Shown: positions 47,321-56,800 of the stretch, one piece after another | Position numbering within the stretch: position 1 is the first letter of the stretch | Layout of the letters: the number at the start of each line of letters is the position of its first letter | Program-made: the position numbers and the translations under genes | NCBI RefSeq assembly: GCF_014696345.1 | Contig: NZ_JACJPY010000007.1 | Location: 48,423 to 112,422 of the forward strand | Reading direction: 5' to 3' | DNA: 64,000 nt | DNA from: Pseudanabaena cinerea FACHB-1277 | GTDB lineage: Bacteria; Cyanobacteriota; Cyanobacteriia; Pseudanabaenales; Pseudanabaenaceae | The notes under the pieces: generated by a model | What the model was told of the DNA's origin: nothing | What the model saw: only the letters and a program-made list of their open reading frames with translations | Databases searched by the model: none

Positions 47321-49906
47321 ATGAATTTAAATGAATTTATTCTAAAAATCGCGAAATCAAAATTACTGAACCCAAAATATATTCCAACACTTATTGCTGT
47401 GTTTGGAGAAGAAGGTCGTGGTAAATCGATTGAAAAATGCTGTGAAGAATTTCTCAAAGATAGCAATGGTAACGTTCAGCCAAGACAGACAACCGATAGC
47501 TACCTAAAACAAATATATGAATTCTTTTGGCAAAAGCATCCAGAGTTAAGCCCTGTAGATGGTAATAGAAAGAGAAAGGTATTAACCGACTATTTGGTGG
47601 AGTTATATGAAAAGCAGGAAAATAAGGACGGAAACAGTGATCGCCCCTCAACCCCAACTAATCCCCAAAATATCCCTAATCCCGAATCAATCCCAGAATT
47701 AACAACCCTTGAGTTTATTGGACGCGATCGCGATCTGACTAATCTCGCAAATCTCAGCAGACAAGCCAAAATCGTCTTAATCAAGGCTGGGGCGGGTGTA
47801 GGCAAATCAACCCTAGCGCGTGAGTTTTTGCAGACGTATTTTAAGAAAGTGATTCGGCTCGAGATGGGTTTGGAGTCGGGGAACGTTACGCCTGCGGAAG
47901 AGAAGGTGTCGCAAATCTTACGGAAAGATTTTGATGAGGAGCCTAGTCGGGATTTTGGGATTAATTTGGATATTTTGAGAGAGAAGTTAGCGGATCGGGC
48001 AAATCCTATTGGAGTGCTAATCGATAATCTCGAACCTGCGTTAGATGAAAATTATCGCTTTCGGGAGAAGTTGCGCGGCTATGATGCTTTGTTGGCGGTG
48101 TTGGGCGATCGCGATGTCTCTTCGTTTACGCTGATCACCAGTCGGCGATCGCTGATTACTCCACGAGCGAGGGTACATGAGTATTCACTGGAGGGTCTAG
48201 ACATTACAGCATGGCAGCAATATTTCCATGATTGCGAGAATGGGGCAGATTCTGAGGCGTTATTGCAGATGTGTGTTGCCTATAACGGGAATGCAAAGGT
48301 AATGGATATTCTACATGGTGCGATTAAAAACCGTTTTGATGGCAATATTGGAGCCTATTGGAGTCGATACAAGGATGCTTTGTTGGCAGATTCGGAACTA
48401 GAGACTTTGATTTCGGTGGAAATGGATTGGTTGCGAGATAATCAACCTAATGCTTATAAGCTGCTTTGTCGGATGGGTTGCTATCGCTATCAGGATGTAA
48501 AAACTGTTCCTTTTGATGGGTTGATTTGTTTGTTATGGGATGTAGCTGAATCTCAAAGAATTGGGGTTGTAAATTATCTGAGTAAAACTTCTTTGATTGA
48601 AGCTAAAGGCGAATACTATTTACACCCTGCTGTTCGTGAATTCACCAAATTGCGCTTATTAGAAGATAAAATCAATTGGGAAATAGTAAATCTCAAAGCA
48701 GCAGAATATTGGGAATCTACAATTGTAGATAAAACTTTTTTACAAAACCATTTAAATGTTTTTGAAGCCTTTTATCACTATTACACAATTGAAAATTATA
48801 AAAATGCTTTTTTGATTTTTATTGAGAAGACAAATATAACTGGTTATGAAAGAAACCGATACGCTTACTTAAGGTTTTGGGGGTATTCATCACAAATAGC
48901 TAATTGCCTAAAGAAACTGATAGACAAATTGGAGGGCATAGATAAAACTCAATTATTGGGGACAATTGGAGCGTGTTATTATTACAATACTGACTATAAA
49001 CTAGCTATTGAGTTCTTTGAAAAAGCTAAATGTTATGTTGAATCGGAATCAGATTATTGTCATCAAAGACTACACTCAGACTGCCATAACTATTTGGCTC
49101 GTTGTTATCGTCATCTTGGAGAGTTTAATAAAGCTATCCAGCATTGCAATATTGCTTTGAATAATATTGATAAAATAAATCTACTAGAAGAAGAAAAAAT
49201 CAAAAAAGAAAAACACTATCTAGAAAGAATGAAAAGTAGTATTTTTCGATCTTTTTCTTCTATCTATCATGATTTATGTGAATATGATAAAGGTATTTCG
49301 TACGCTGAGCAGTCGTTAAAATGTTCAAATCATTCAAGTAAATTAGAAGTTCTGTATAGAGAATCTGGAGATTCTCTAGCTTACAAGTCTTTGTCGCTTT
49401 ATGCTCAAAACAATTCTAGTGAAGCTATTGATACTATGCTTCATGCTATAGAGAACTTTGAAGTAGTTAAAGACTATCTCTCAGAAGGTTACGCAAGATG
49501 TTATTTAATTAGATTTTACTTGAAAACTGATTTGAGAGAAGCGCAAACTCAGATACTGAGGGTTCAAGAAATCTGCAATAGAGGCTGCAAACCGATAATG
49601 TTCCAAGCTAGGTTTTGTGGAAGTAAAGCTCTTTTTTACAGACAAAATTTTTATCTTACCCAGGAAAGAAAATATTTAAATGATACAATTAGCCAACATT
49701 TAGAATGTATTAAGCTGTTGGATAGAATTCAAGTTAAATCTCAACTTGCAGAAGAGTATTTCCAGCTTGCTCTAACATATCAGGCAATAGGCGAACATAA
49801 CCAAGCAGAAGAATATAAAGCAAAAGCACTAGAACTTTTCGCACAAATGGAAGCGCCGAAACAAATCGAGAGAGTTAACAAAGCCTTTAGAGGAAACATA
49901 CAATGA
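47321..49906 (+). CDS. STAND NTPase (NB-ARC-like) with TPR-like C-terminus and uncharacterised N-terminal domain
   Basis: LEFIGRDRDLTNLANLSRQAKIVLIKAGAGVGKSTLAREFL; IGVLIDNLEPAL; SFTLITSRRSL; C-terminal helical repeats. Confidence 0.88.
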   Translation: MNLNEFILKIAKSKLLNPKYIPTLIAVFGEEGRGKSIEKCCEEFLKDSNGNVQPRQTTDSYLKQIYEFFWQKHPELSPVDGNRKRKVLTDYLVELYEKQENKDGNSDRPSTPTNPQNIPNPESIPELTTLEFIGRDRDLTNLANLSRQAKIVLIKAGAGVGKSTLAREFLQTYFKKVIRLEMGLESGNVTPAEEKVSQILRKDFDEEPSRDFGINLDILREKLADRANPIGVLIDNLEPALDENYRFREKLRGYDALLAVLGDRDVSSFTLITSRRSLITPRARVHEYSLEGLDITAWQQYFHDCENGADSEALLQMCVAYNGNAKVMDILHGAIKNRFDGNIGAYWSRYKDALLADSELETLISVEMDWLRDNQPNAYKLLCRMGCYRYQDVKTVPFDGLICLLWDVAESQRIGVVNYLSKTSLIEAKGEYYLHPAVREFTKLRLLEDKINWEIVNLKAAEYWESTIVDKTFLQNHLNVFEAFYHYYTIENYKNAFLIFIEKTNITGYERNRYAYLRFWGYSSQIANCLKKLIDKLEGIDKTQLLGTIGACYYYNTDYKLAIEFFEKAKCYVESESDYCHQRLHSDCHNYLARCYRHLGEFNKAIQHCNIALNNIDKINLLEEEKIKKEKHYLERMKSSIFRSFSSIYHDLCEYDKGISYAEQSLKCSNHSSKLEVLYRESGDSLAYKSLSLYAQNNSSEAIDTMLHAIENFEVVKDYLSEGYARCYLIRFYLKTDLREAQTQILRVQEICNRGCKPIMFQARFCGSKALFYRQNFYLTQERKYLNDTISQHLECIKLLDRIQVKSQLAEEYFQLALTYQAIGEHNQAEEYKAKALELFAQMEAPKQIERVNKAFRGNIQ

Positions 49907-50322
49907 ATACTCAATTAGTGGATTCGATCGCCCAGTTAATCAAATCCCTCCCCGAAGAAGATCGCTCATTACTGAGGGACAAGTTACTAACTGACCTCTT
50001 CATCCCAATTTCCAACACCCAAACATCCCCATCTCAAAACATACAACTCGAACCACCCAAACAAGAACCTAACTTAAACCTAGCCAATGTATCAACCCTA
50101 AGCGATCAGCAAGTAATTGCCCTCACCGAACTTCAGATGGAACCATCTCAAGATCAAAAATTAAGTCAACTTTTGCAGACCCAACAAGAAAGAACCCTGA
50201 CCACCGCCGAGCAGTCCGAGCTAGAAATGTTAATGGAAATTTATCAAGCAGGACTGCTCCGCAAAGCCCAAGCCCTAAATGAAAGCGTCAAACGTGGACT
50301 AAGGCAACCCTTAAGCGTATGA
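49903..50322 (+). CDS. Hypothetical protein (139 aa), coupled to STAND and HNH genes
   Basis: ATGA overlaps with both neighbours; helical Gln/Leu-rich. Confidence 0.75.
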   Translation: MNTQLVDSIAQLIKSLPEEDRSLLRDKLLTDLFIPISNTQTSPSQNIQLEPPKQEPNLNLANVSTLSDQQVIALTELQMEPSQDQKLSQLLQTQQERTLTTAEQSELEMLMEIYQAGLLRKAQALNESVKRGLRQPLSV

Positions 50323-50747
50323 GTAGCAAAATTTCCGAAGAAACTAGAGCAAGGGTTCGGAAGGCAGCAAAAGATTGTTGTGGCTATTGCCGTAGTCAAC
50401 AAAAATATGTTTTGGGAATGCTAGAAATCGATCACATTATTCCCAAATCCCAAAGTGGCACTGATGACGAAAAGAACCTATGGCTTGCTTGCCGATTATG
50501 CAACAACTTTAAAGGAACTCAAACCCATAAACAAGATCCAGAAACAGGTCGTCTAGTGCAATTATTCAACCCACGCACTCAAAAATGGCATCGACATTTT
50601 GCTTGGTCAGAAGATGGCACACATATTGTCGGGCGTACAGCTTGCGGTCGCGCCACAGTTCTCGCTTTGCAGCTTAACAATACCTGTGCATTGATGGTCA
50701 GACGCGAATGGATTAGCGCAGGTTGGCATCCTCCAAAAGAAACTTAG
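50319..50747 (+). CDS. HNH endonuclease
   Basis: CGYCRSQQKYVLGMLEIDHIIPKSQSGTDDEKNLWLACRLCNNFKG. Confidence 0.93.
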   Translation: MSSKISEETRARVRKAAKDCCGYCRSQQKYVLGMLEIDHIIPKSQSGTDDEKNLWLACRLCNNFKGTQTHKQDPETGRLVQLFNPRTQKWHRHFAWSEDGTHIVGRTACGRATVLALQLNNTCALMVRREWISAGWHPPKET

Positions 50748-50789
50748 ACTAAAATCAATTAACAAAGCCTTTGAGCAAGGAGCGATAAA

Positions 50790-51131
50790 ATGAATCCAAG
50801 TTTAGTCACAAACATTAATCTTCCTTTGTCACAGATTCGAGAATTTTGTCAACGTTGGCAGATAGTCGAATTTGCCCTCTTTGGTTCCGTCCTACGCGAT
50901 GACTTTCGCCCTGATAGTGATATTGATTGTCTGGTAGTATTTGCACCTAACTCACAAAATAGCCTTCTAGACTTAGTGACAATGGAATGGCAACTAGAAG
51001 ATATATTTCATCGTAAAGTTGACCTAGTTACCAAACAAGCAGTTATAGACAGCCCAAACTGGATTCGACGCAAAGCAATTTTAAATACTGCACAGGTGAT
51101 TTATGAAACGCGATCCAGCCTATCTGCTTGA
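50790..51131 (+). CDS. MNT-type nucleotidyltransferase
   Basis: VEFALFGSVLRDDFRPDSDIDCLVVF. Confidence 0.88.
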   Translation: MNPSLVTNINLPLSQIREFCQRWQIVEFALFGSVLRDDFRPDSDIDCLVVFAPNSQNSLLDLVTMEWQLEDIFHRKVDLVTKQAVIDSPNWIRRKAILNTAQVIYETRSSLSA

Positions 51132-51201
51132 TATTGCCACAGTCTGTTCTAATATTGCTGAACTGATGGAAGGAGCTACCAAGCAACAATTTTTAGCATA
51201 A
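51103..51201 (+). pseudogene. N-terminal remnant of HEPN toxin (DUF86-like)
   Basis: MKRDPAYLLDIATVCSNIAELMEGATKQQFLA*: typical HEPN start, only 32 aa. Confidence 0.7.
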
Positions 51202-51329
51202 AAGCGCATTCACTTTTCGGTTGTATACGAAATTGCGATTTAAGAGAATAGTTAAGCGCATGAGTAACACAAAGATGTTTGATACAATCAAAGCAGCTTT
51301 CATGAAAAATATTCACTAAGGTAAATGTA

Positions 51330-51551
51330 ATGCCCCTATTAAACCTTGAGTATATAACCAACCAAGAAGGACAACCCACCGCCGTTGTCATCCCCATCGA
51401 GATTTGGCGGCAACTTTTACCCATCGACAACTTCTCTCTAGAAAATCTTAGCGAAGCCATAGAAGATTATTGTCTCCATAAAGCAATGGATGAAGGTAAA
51501 AACACTCCTCTTTACTCCCGTGCTGAAGCTCTAGCTTTTTTAGAGGATTAG
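51330..51551 (+). CDS. Antitoxin-like small protein
   Basis: 73 aa, directly upstream of a RelE-type toxin. Confidence 0.75.
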   Translation: MPLLNLEYITNQEGQPTAVVIPIEIWRQLLPIDNFSLENLSEAIEDYCLHKAMDEGKNTPLYSRAEALAFLED

Positions 51552-51565
51552 ATTGGAAGACTAAA

Positions 51566-51835
51566 ATGGAAGTAAAGTACCGCCAGTCATTTTTAAAAGA
51601 CCTCAAAAACCTGAAAGGCTCATCAGTATATCAACGCATCTATGAAATTGCCTTTACAACTTTGCCTGAAACTCAGAGCTTGCAAGAACTATCGAACATA
51701 AAAGCCATGCAAGGATATTCAACCCGTTACCGTATTCGAGTCGGTGACTATCGCATTGGCATAGAAATTTCTGGCAATACAGTAGAAGTCATCCGCACAT
51801 TACACCGCAAAGAATTTTATCGTTACTTCCCTTAG
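51566..51835 (+). CDS. RelE/ParE-family toxin
   Basis: SFLKDLKNLKG...YSTRYRIRVGDYRIGIEISGNTVEVIRTLHRKEFYRYFP. Confidence 0.9.
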   Translation: MEVKYRQSFLKDLKNLKGSSVYQRIYEIAFTTLPETQSLQELSNIKAMQGYSTRYRIRVGDYRIGIEISGNTVEVIRTLHRKEFYRYFP

Positions 51836-51888
51836 AAAATGACCGTTTTTATCACAGCTAACAAAGCCTTTGAGCAAGGATGTAAGAA

Positions 51889-52038
51889 ATGAATACAACT
51901 TTAAATCATATCCAGCCAACATTGCACGAATTAAAGCTAGGCTTAAAGGAACTATATGGCGATCTTTTCGCGCCAATAGAAGCGCCGAAACAAATCGATC
52001 GCGTTAACAAAGCCTTGGAGCAAAGAGCGATAAAATGA
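51889..52038 (+). pseudogene. Chimeric micro-ORF: MNT N-terminal fragment fused to STAND-TPR C-terminal tail
   Basis: MNTTLNHIQPTLHELKLGLKELYGD + LFAPIEAPKQIDRVNKALEQRAIK*; compare the STAND C-terminus LFAQMEAPKQIERVNKAF. Confidence 0.75.
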
Positions 52039-52203
52039 ATGCCCATATAGGGATTTGGGTGAAAGCCCTACTTCATCAAAAAGTCGCATCTTGTCGCTGC
52101 ATAAGTCAGATCGTTTAATTGGCTTCACCTACTTACCCATAGGAGCGTCACCTATTTATCCACAATTTCTTTACAGATCTTCAAGAAATAACAACCTTAC
52201 AAA

Positions 52204-53847
52204 ATGCTAGAGACTGCCTGCCTATTTCTATCAGCAATTGCCAACCATCCAATTTCTGCACCACTAAACTTGAAATTAAATAGCGGCGATCGCGCTCTAT
52301 TGATACTCTATGATCAGCTTAATTTAGAGGCTTTTCCAAAGGAATTGCTCGCGCAAAAGCCACTGATTATATTTGTAGAATCCCGAAAATATGCAATGGT
52401 CATACCGCACCACAAGCAAAAATTAGTCTATATTCTTAGCACTCAAAGGCATTTTGCGATCGCCTGTCACCAGCAGGGCTTTCCTGTATTAAACCTATTT
52501 ACAGAAGGCTTTCATGCCGATGCTATCGATAGCCTGTTAGCTGAGTATCCTCACTTGGCGCTTACCTATATGCAGCCGTCGGAATGGGATACGCGATCGC
52601 AATTTGAGTCCTTAGCACATAAGTTTAATGGTCGTGTCCAGAAAATTGCCAATAGCTTTTTTATTGCTAATGCTGAGAAATATAAACCTAAGATTAAAAA
52701 GGGCTATCGCTTAGAGACTTTTTATCGGGAGCTTCGTAAGCAAACTGGCTACTTGATGGAAGGGGACAAACCGATGGGTGGCAGTTGGAACTATGACAAA
52801 GAAAATCGTAAGAGTCTGCCCAAGAAAATTGTAATCCCTGAAATTCCTGAAATTGCCCCAGATGCTATTACCCAAGAAGTAATTGACTTGGTGAAAAGCT
52901 ATTTGCCAGATGCCTTTGGCAACTTAGACAGGTTTAGTTATGCTGTCACCCGTGAGCAAGCTCTGGACTTAGCGAAATTATTTATGCAGTCCCGTTTGGC
53001 TAACTTTGGCGCTTATGAAGATGCGATCAAAACAGGAGAGCCATTCCTTTTCCATTCGGTGCTGTCGGTCTATCTAAATAACGGCTTGCTGATGCCTCAA
53101 GAAATATGCGAAATGGCGATCGCCGCCTATGAAGATCAAAATAATTTAGATCAAAATAATTTAGTACCTCTAAATTCTGTAGAAGGATTTATCAGGCAAA
53201 TCCTTGGTTGGCGTGAGTATATTCGTGTTTATTATGAAGCGCAGATGCCCACTGCCCGCACGCAAAACTATTTTGGATTTACTAATAATTTGCCACAGCT
53301 TTATTGGAATGCCGATACAGACTTAGCCTGTATGCGTGATGCGGTGACTAATGTTTTAAATTATGGCTATTCCCATCATATTCAGCGCTTGATGGTACTG
53401 AGTAATTTTAGTAATTTAACGAATACCGATCCACGACAACTAAATCGATGGTTTTGGCTCGCCTATATCGATGCCTATGAATGGGTCGAGTTGCCCAATG
53501 TTTTGGGAATGTCTACTTTTGCCGATGGCGGAATTCTAGCTTCTAAGCCCTATGTTTCGGGCGGCAATTACATCAATAAAATGAGTGATTGTTGCGCCAA
53601 ATGCAAATATGACGTTAAAGAAAAAGTTGGCGATCAAGCCTGTCCGTTTAATTATTTGTATTGGCATTTTGTGGATCAACATCGCGACAGCTTTGCCGAA
53701 AATGGGCGTGTGTCGCTGATGGTCAATACCTATGACAAAAAAACTGATCCAGACAAGCAAGCCATTCGCGATTCAGCAGTTAAGTTTATCGCTTCGCTAG
53801 ATTCTGATAAAATGGTGCAGCCACTTTATCGGGATTTGGCTAGATAA
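52204..53847 (+). CDS. FeS-type cryptochrome/photolyase family protein (DPRP/PhrB-like)
   Basis: IRQILGWREYIRVYYEAQMP...MVLSNFSNLTNTDPRQLNRWFWLAYIDAYEWVELPNVLGMSTFADGG...CCAKCKYDVKEKVGDQACPFNYLYW. Confidence 0.93.
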   Translation: MLETACLFLSAIANHPISAPLNLKLNSGDRALLILYDQLNLEAFPKELLAQKPLIIFVESRKYAMVIPHHKQKLVYILSTQRHFAIACHQQGFPVLNLFTEGFHADAIDSLLAEYPHLALTYMQPSEWDTRSQFESLAHKFNGRVQKIANSFFIANAEKYKPKIKKGYRLETFYRELRKQTGYLMEGDKPMGGSWNYDKENRKSLPKKIVIPEIPEIAPDAITQEVIDLVKSYLPDAFGNLDRFSYAVTREQALDLAKLFMQSRLANFGAYEDAIKTGEPFLFHSVLSVYLNNGLLMPQEICEMAIAAYEDQNNLDQNNLVPLNSVEGFIRQILGWREYIRVYYEAQMPTARTQNYFGFTNNLPQLYWNADTDLACMRDAVTNVLNYGYSHHIQRLMVLSNFSNLTNTDPRQLNRWFWLAYIDAYEWVELPNVLGMSTFADGGILASKPYVSGGNYINKMSDCCAKCKYDVKEKVGDQACPFNYLYWHFVDQHRDSFAENGRVSLMVNTYDKKTDPDKQAIRDSAVKFIASLDSDKMVQPLYRDLAR

Positions 53848-56800
53848 GCCTGCTCAAGCGCTGACATCAGTTCTTGGATTTGAATAGGCTTACTGATATA
53901 GTCCTGCATTCCAGCTTCTAGACAGGCATCTCGATCGCCTTGCAGGGCGTTAGCAGTGAGGGCAATAATCCAAGGCGGGCGATCAAATTCTTGATGTATT
54001 TTTTTTGTGGCAGTGAGTCCATCCATTTCAGGCATAAATACATCCATCAAAATTACATCATAGCTCTGAGAATGCAGGGCGGCGATCGCCTCTTTGCCAT
54101 TAGCCACCACATCAGCCTCATAGCCTAAACGCTTGAGAAATAGAATTGCTACCCTTTGATTAACTTCATTATCTTCAGCCAATAGAATATTTAATGGAAT
54201 TCTCGTTGCTAATTGTTGATCGAAAATTGTGGGGGAGGTAGATTTGAGTGATAACCTTGGGGAGTTATAGTTATAAACCCTGAGTAGGGCGCTACAGAGA
54301 TGCGATCGCTTAATCGGTTTGGCGACAAAAGCCATCATTGGATCATCTTTGATCGGCGCACATTTACAATTTGGGGTTAACAGGATCAAGGGAATTTGTG
54401 TCAGGTGCGATCGCAATAACACTGGCATTTGGCATTGATTGAAATTGGGAAGAGCGACTTCTGATATGGCTCCTGAACCCTGATAATAAACGGGGATACA
54501 AGCATCAACGATCGCAAAATCAAAGTTCTGCCCTTGCTTCAACCAAGCGATTGCCTCTTGGCTAGAGTTAGTAACGCTCGGTTGCATTTTTAAACTCTTG
54601 GCAAAAAATACTAACTCTTGACAGGTCGTTATATTGTCTTCAACAATTAGCAACCGCTTACCCGCTAAGTTGAGGAGCGAGTCTCCATTGATATTATTGA
54701 TGTTAATGGCATTGTCACTCCAAGACTGGGGAGCGCCATGGGCGACTTCGGCAATGATTGTAAAGGTAAAGGTTGAACCAACATTGATTGTACTTTCGAG
54801 GCTGATCGTGCCACCCATGAGTTGAGTGAGGCGATTGGCGATCGCTAATCCTAGCCCTGTGCCACCATATTGGCGTGTTGTCGAAGAGTCAACCTGACTA
54901 AAGGGTTTAAATAAGCGATCGTATCGCTCTTGGGGAATGCCGATACCTGTATCTTGGACAGTAAATACTAGTTGGCAAGAAGGTGGGCAAGAGGTTGGCA
55001 TCAGCTCGGCGCGATTGCTCGGCGCGATCTCTGTCTGTAGCAATCGCCGCGACACTTTAACACTAACTTCCCCCCTATGGGTAAATTTGATCGCATTACT
55101 CAATAAATTAATCAAAACTTGCCGCAGCCTAGTAATATCGCCAATAATTTGCTCAGGTACATCCTCCTCAATACAGTAAGCCAGTTCTATCTCCTTCGCA
55201 TTTGCCGAAACAGCCAAAATCTCCAAGGTGTTTTCAATACATTCACGAATGTTTAATGGGCGTGCCTCAAGACTAAGATGACCAGACTCAATTTTAGAGA
55301 AGTCTAAAATGTCATTGATAATCGCTAAAAGGTTCTCACTGCTGAGCTTGACAGTCGCGGCAAATTCTTCCTGTTCAGCATCTAGATTAGTCTCTAGCAA
55401 CAGGCTGGTCATGCCGATTACGGCATTCATCGGGGTGCGAATTTCATGGCTCATCGTGGCTAAGAACTCGCTCTTGGCACGGTTGGCAGTTTGGGCAGCT
55501 TCCATTGCTTGCAACATTTCCATCTGTGCCTCTTGGCGCTCGATGTGCATAGCGATCGCTGAAGCGGAAATTGTCAGCAAACTAACCTCAGTATGTTCGC
55601 GGAGACGGTCATTGTGATAATCGAGGCAGCTTAGAAATCCCCAGAAGCGCCCGTTTGCCATAATTGGCATGATCAAAATCGAGGCGAGGGATTTGTCTGT
55701 GAGAATATCTAAATCTTCGTTAGCGATATTACAAAGGGCATAGTTAATGGTTTCGCCATTGATTAATCTTGATAGCCACTGCGATCGCGCAAGTTTTTGA
55801 ATGAACCGCCAAGTCTGGGGCGGGGTGGGCTTGGCTATGCCTGTTGATCGCCAATCGGCATAGAGATCGATTTGATAGCGACCATGACCAAATACATCAA
55901 TCCAATTGCCTTGATGAGTTTCTGGGCGATCGAGATCGATGTCATGATCATTGACCACTTGGCAGGCAAACATTTTCATGGAGTCAAAATCTGATACTTT
56001 ACCAATTAGCGACAAGATATGCCCATAGTCTTTAAAACTAGAATGGTCAGCTAGTAGATAACGCTGCACATTCACCAACATTTCTAGATAGCTCTCCCGT
56101 TTTTCTAGAGCCGCGATCGCTAACTTCCGTTCCGTAATGTCCGTATTTACACCCACTAAGCGCAAAATATTCCCTTGGGCATCCCACCGTCCTATCGCAT
56201 GGCTGAGAATCCACTTATAACCACCATCAGCACAAAGCATCCGATATTCAATTGAACAGCGTGGTATTTTACGCGAAAAATAATCTGTCTGCAATTGCAG
56301 CATCTGATCGTGATCATCGGGGTGAATGAAGCCCAAGTAGTCAAGAGGCTGCTCAAGATCAACATCTTGGGATAAACCCAGCATTGTGTACCAACGTTCA
56401 GAACGGAAAGTGACATTTGTCTGCATATCCCAGTCCCAGATCCCATCATTGGTAGCTTCGATCGCCAATTGCCAACGCTCTTCACTCTTTTGCAGAGCTT
56501 GCTCTGTATTTTTAATATTTGTAATGTCGGTAATAATTCCATTCCAAATAATGCAGCCATCCCCTTGCAATATGGGCTGCGATCGCCCAGATAGCCATTT
56601 CACCTTGCCGCTAGGGGGCTGAATGCGATATTCATAAATCCATGGCGACAGGTCACTAGCTGAATTTTCTATAGATTGCAACAAGTCGGTGCTATCTTCT
56701 GGCAAAGTGAGGTTAATAATTTGATAGACATCGGCACAAATCTCTTCCACTGTAATTTCATAGATATCGTAAGCACCCTGACTCATAAATAGGACCGAAT

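Noticed and set aside
54160-54700. Possible degenerate first receiver domain in the hybrid kinase
   Set aside because: The phospho-acceptor Asp (FAIVDACIP) and Lys (FVAKPIK) appear present, so no clear degeneracy.
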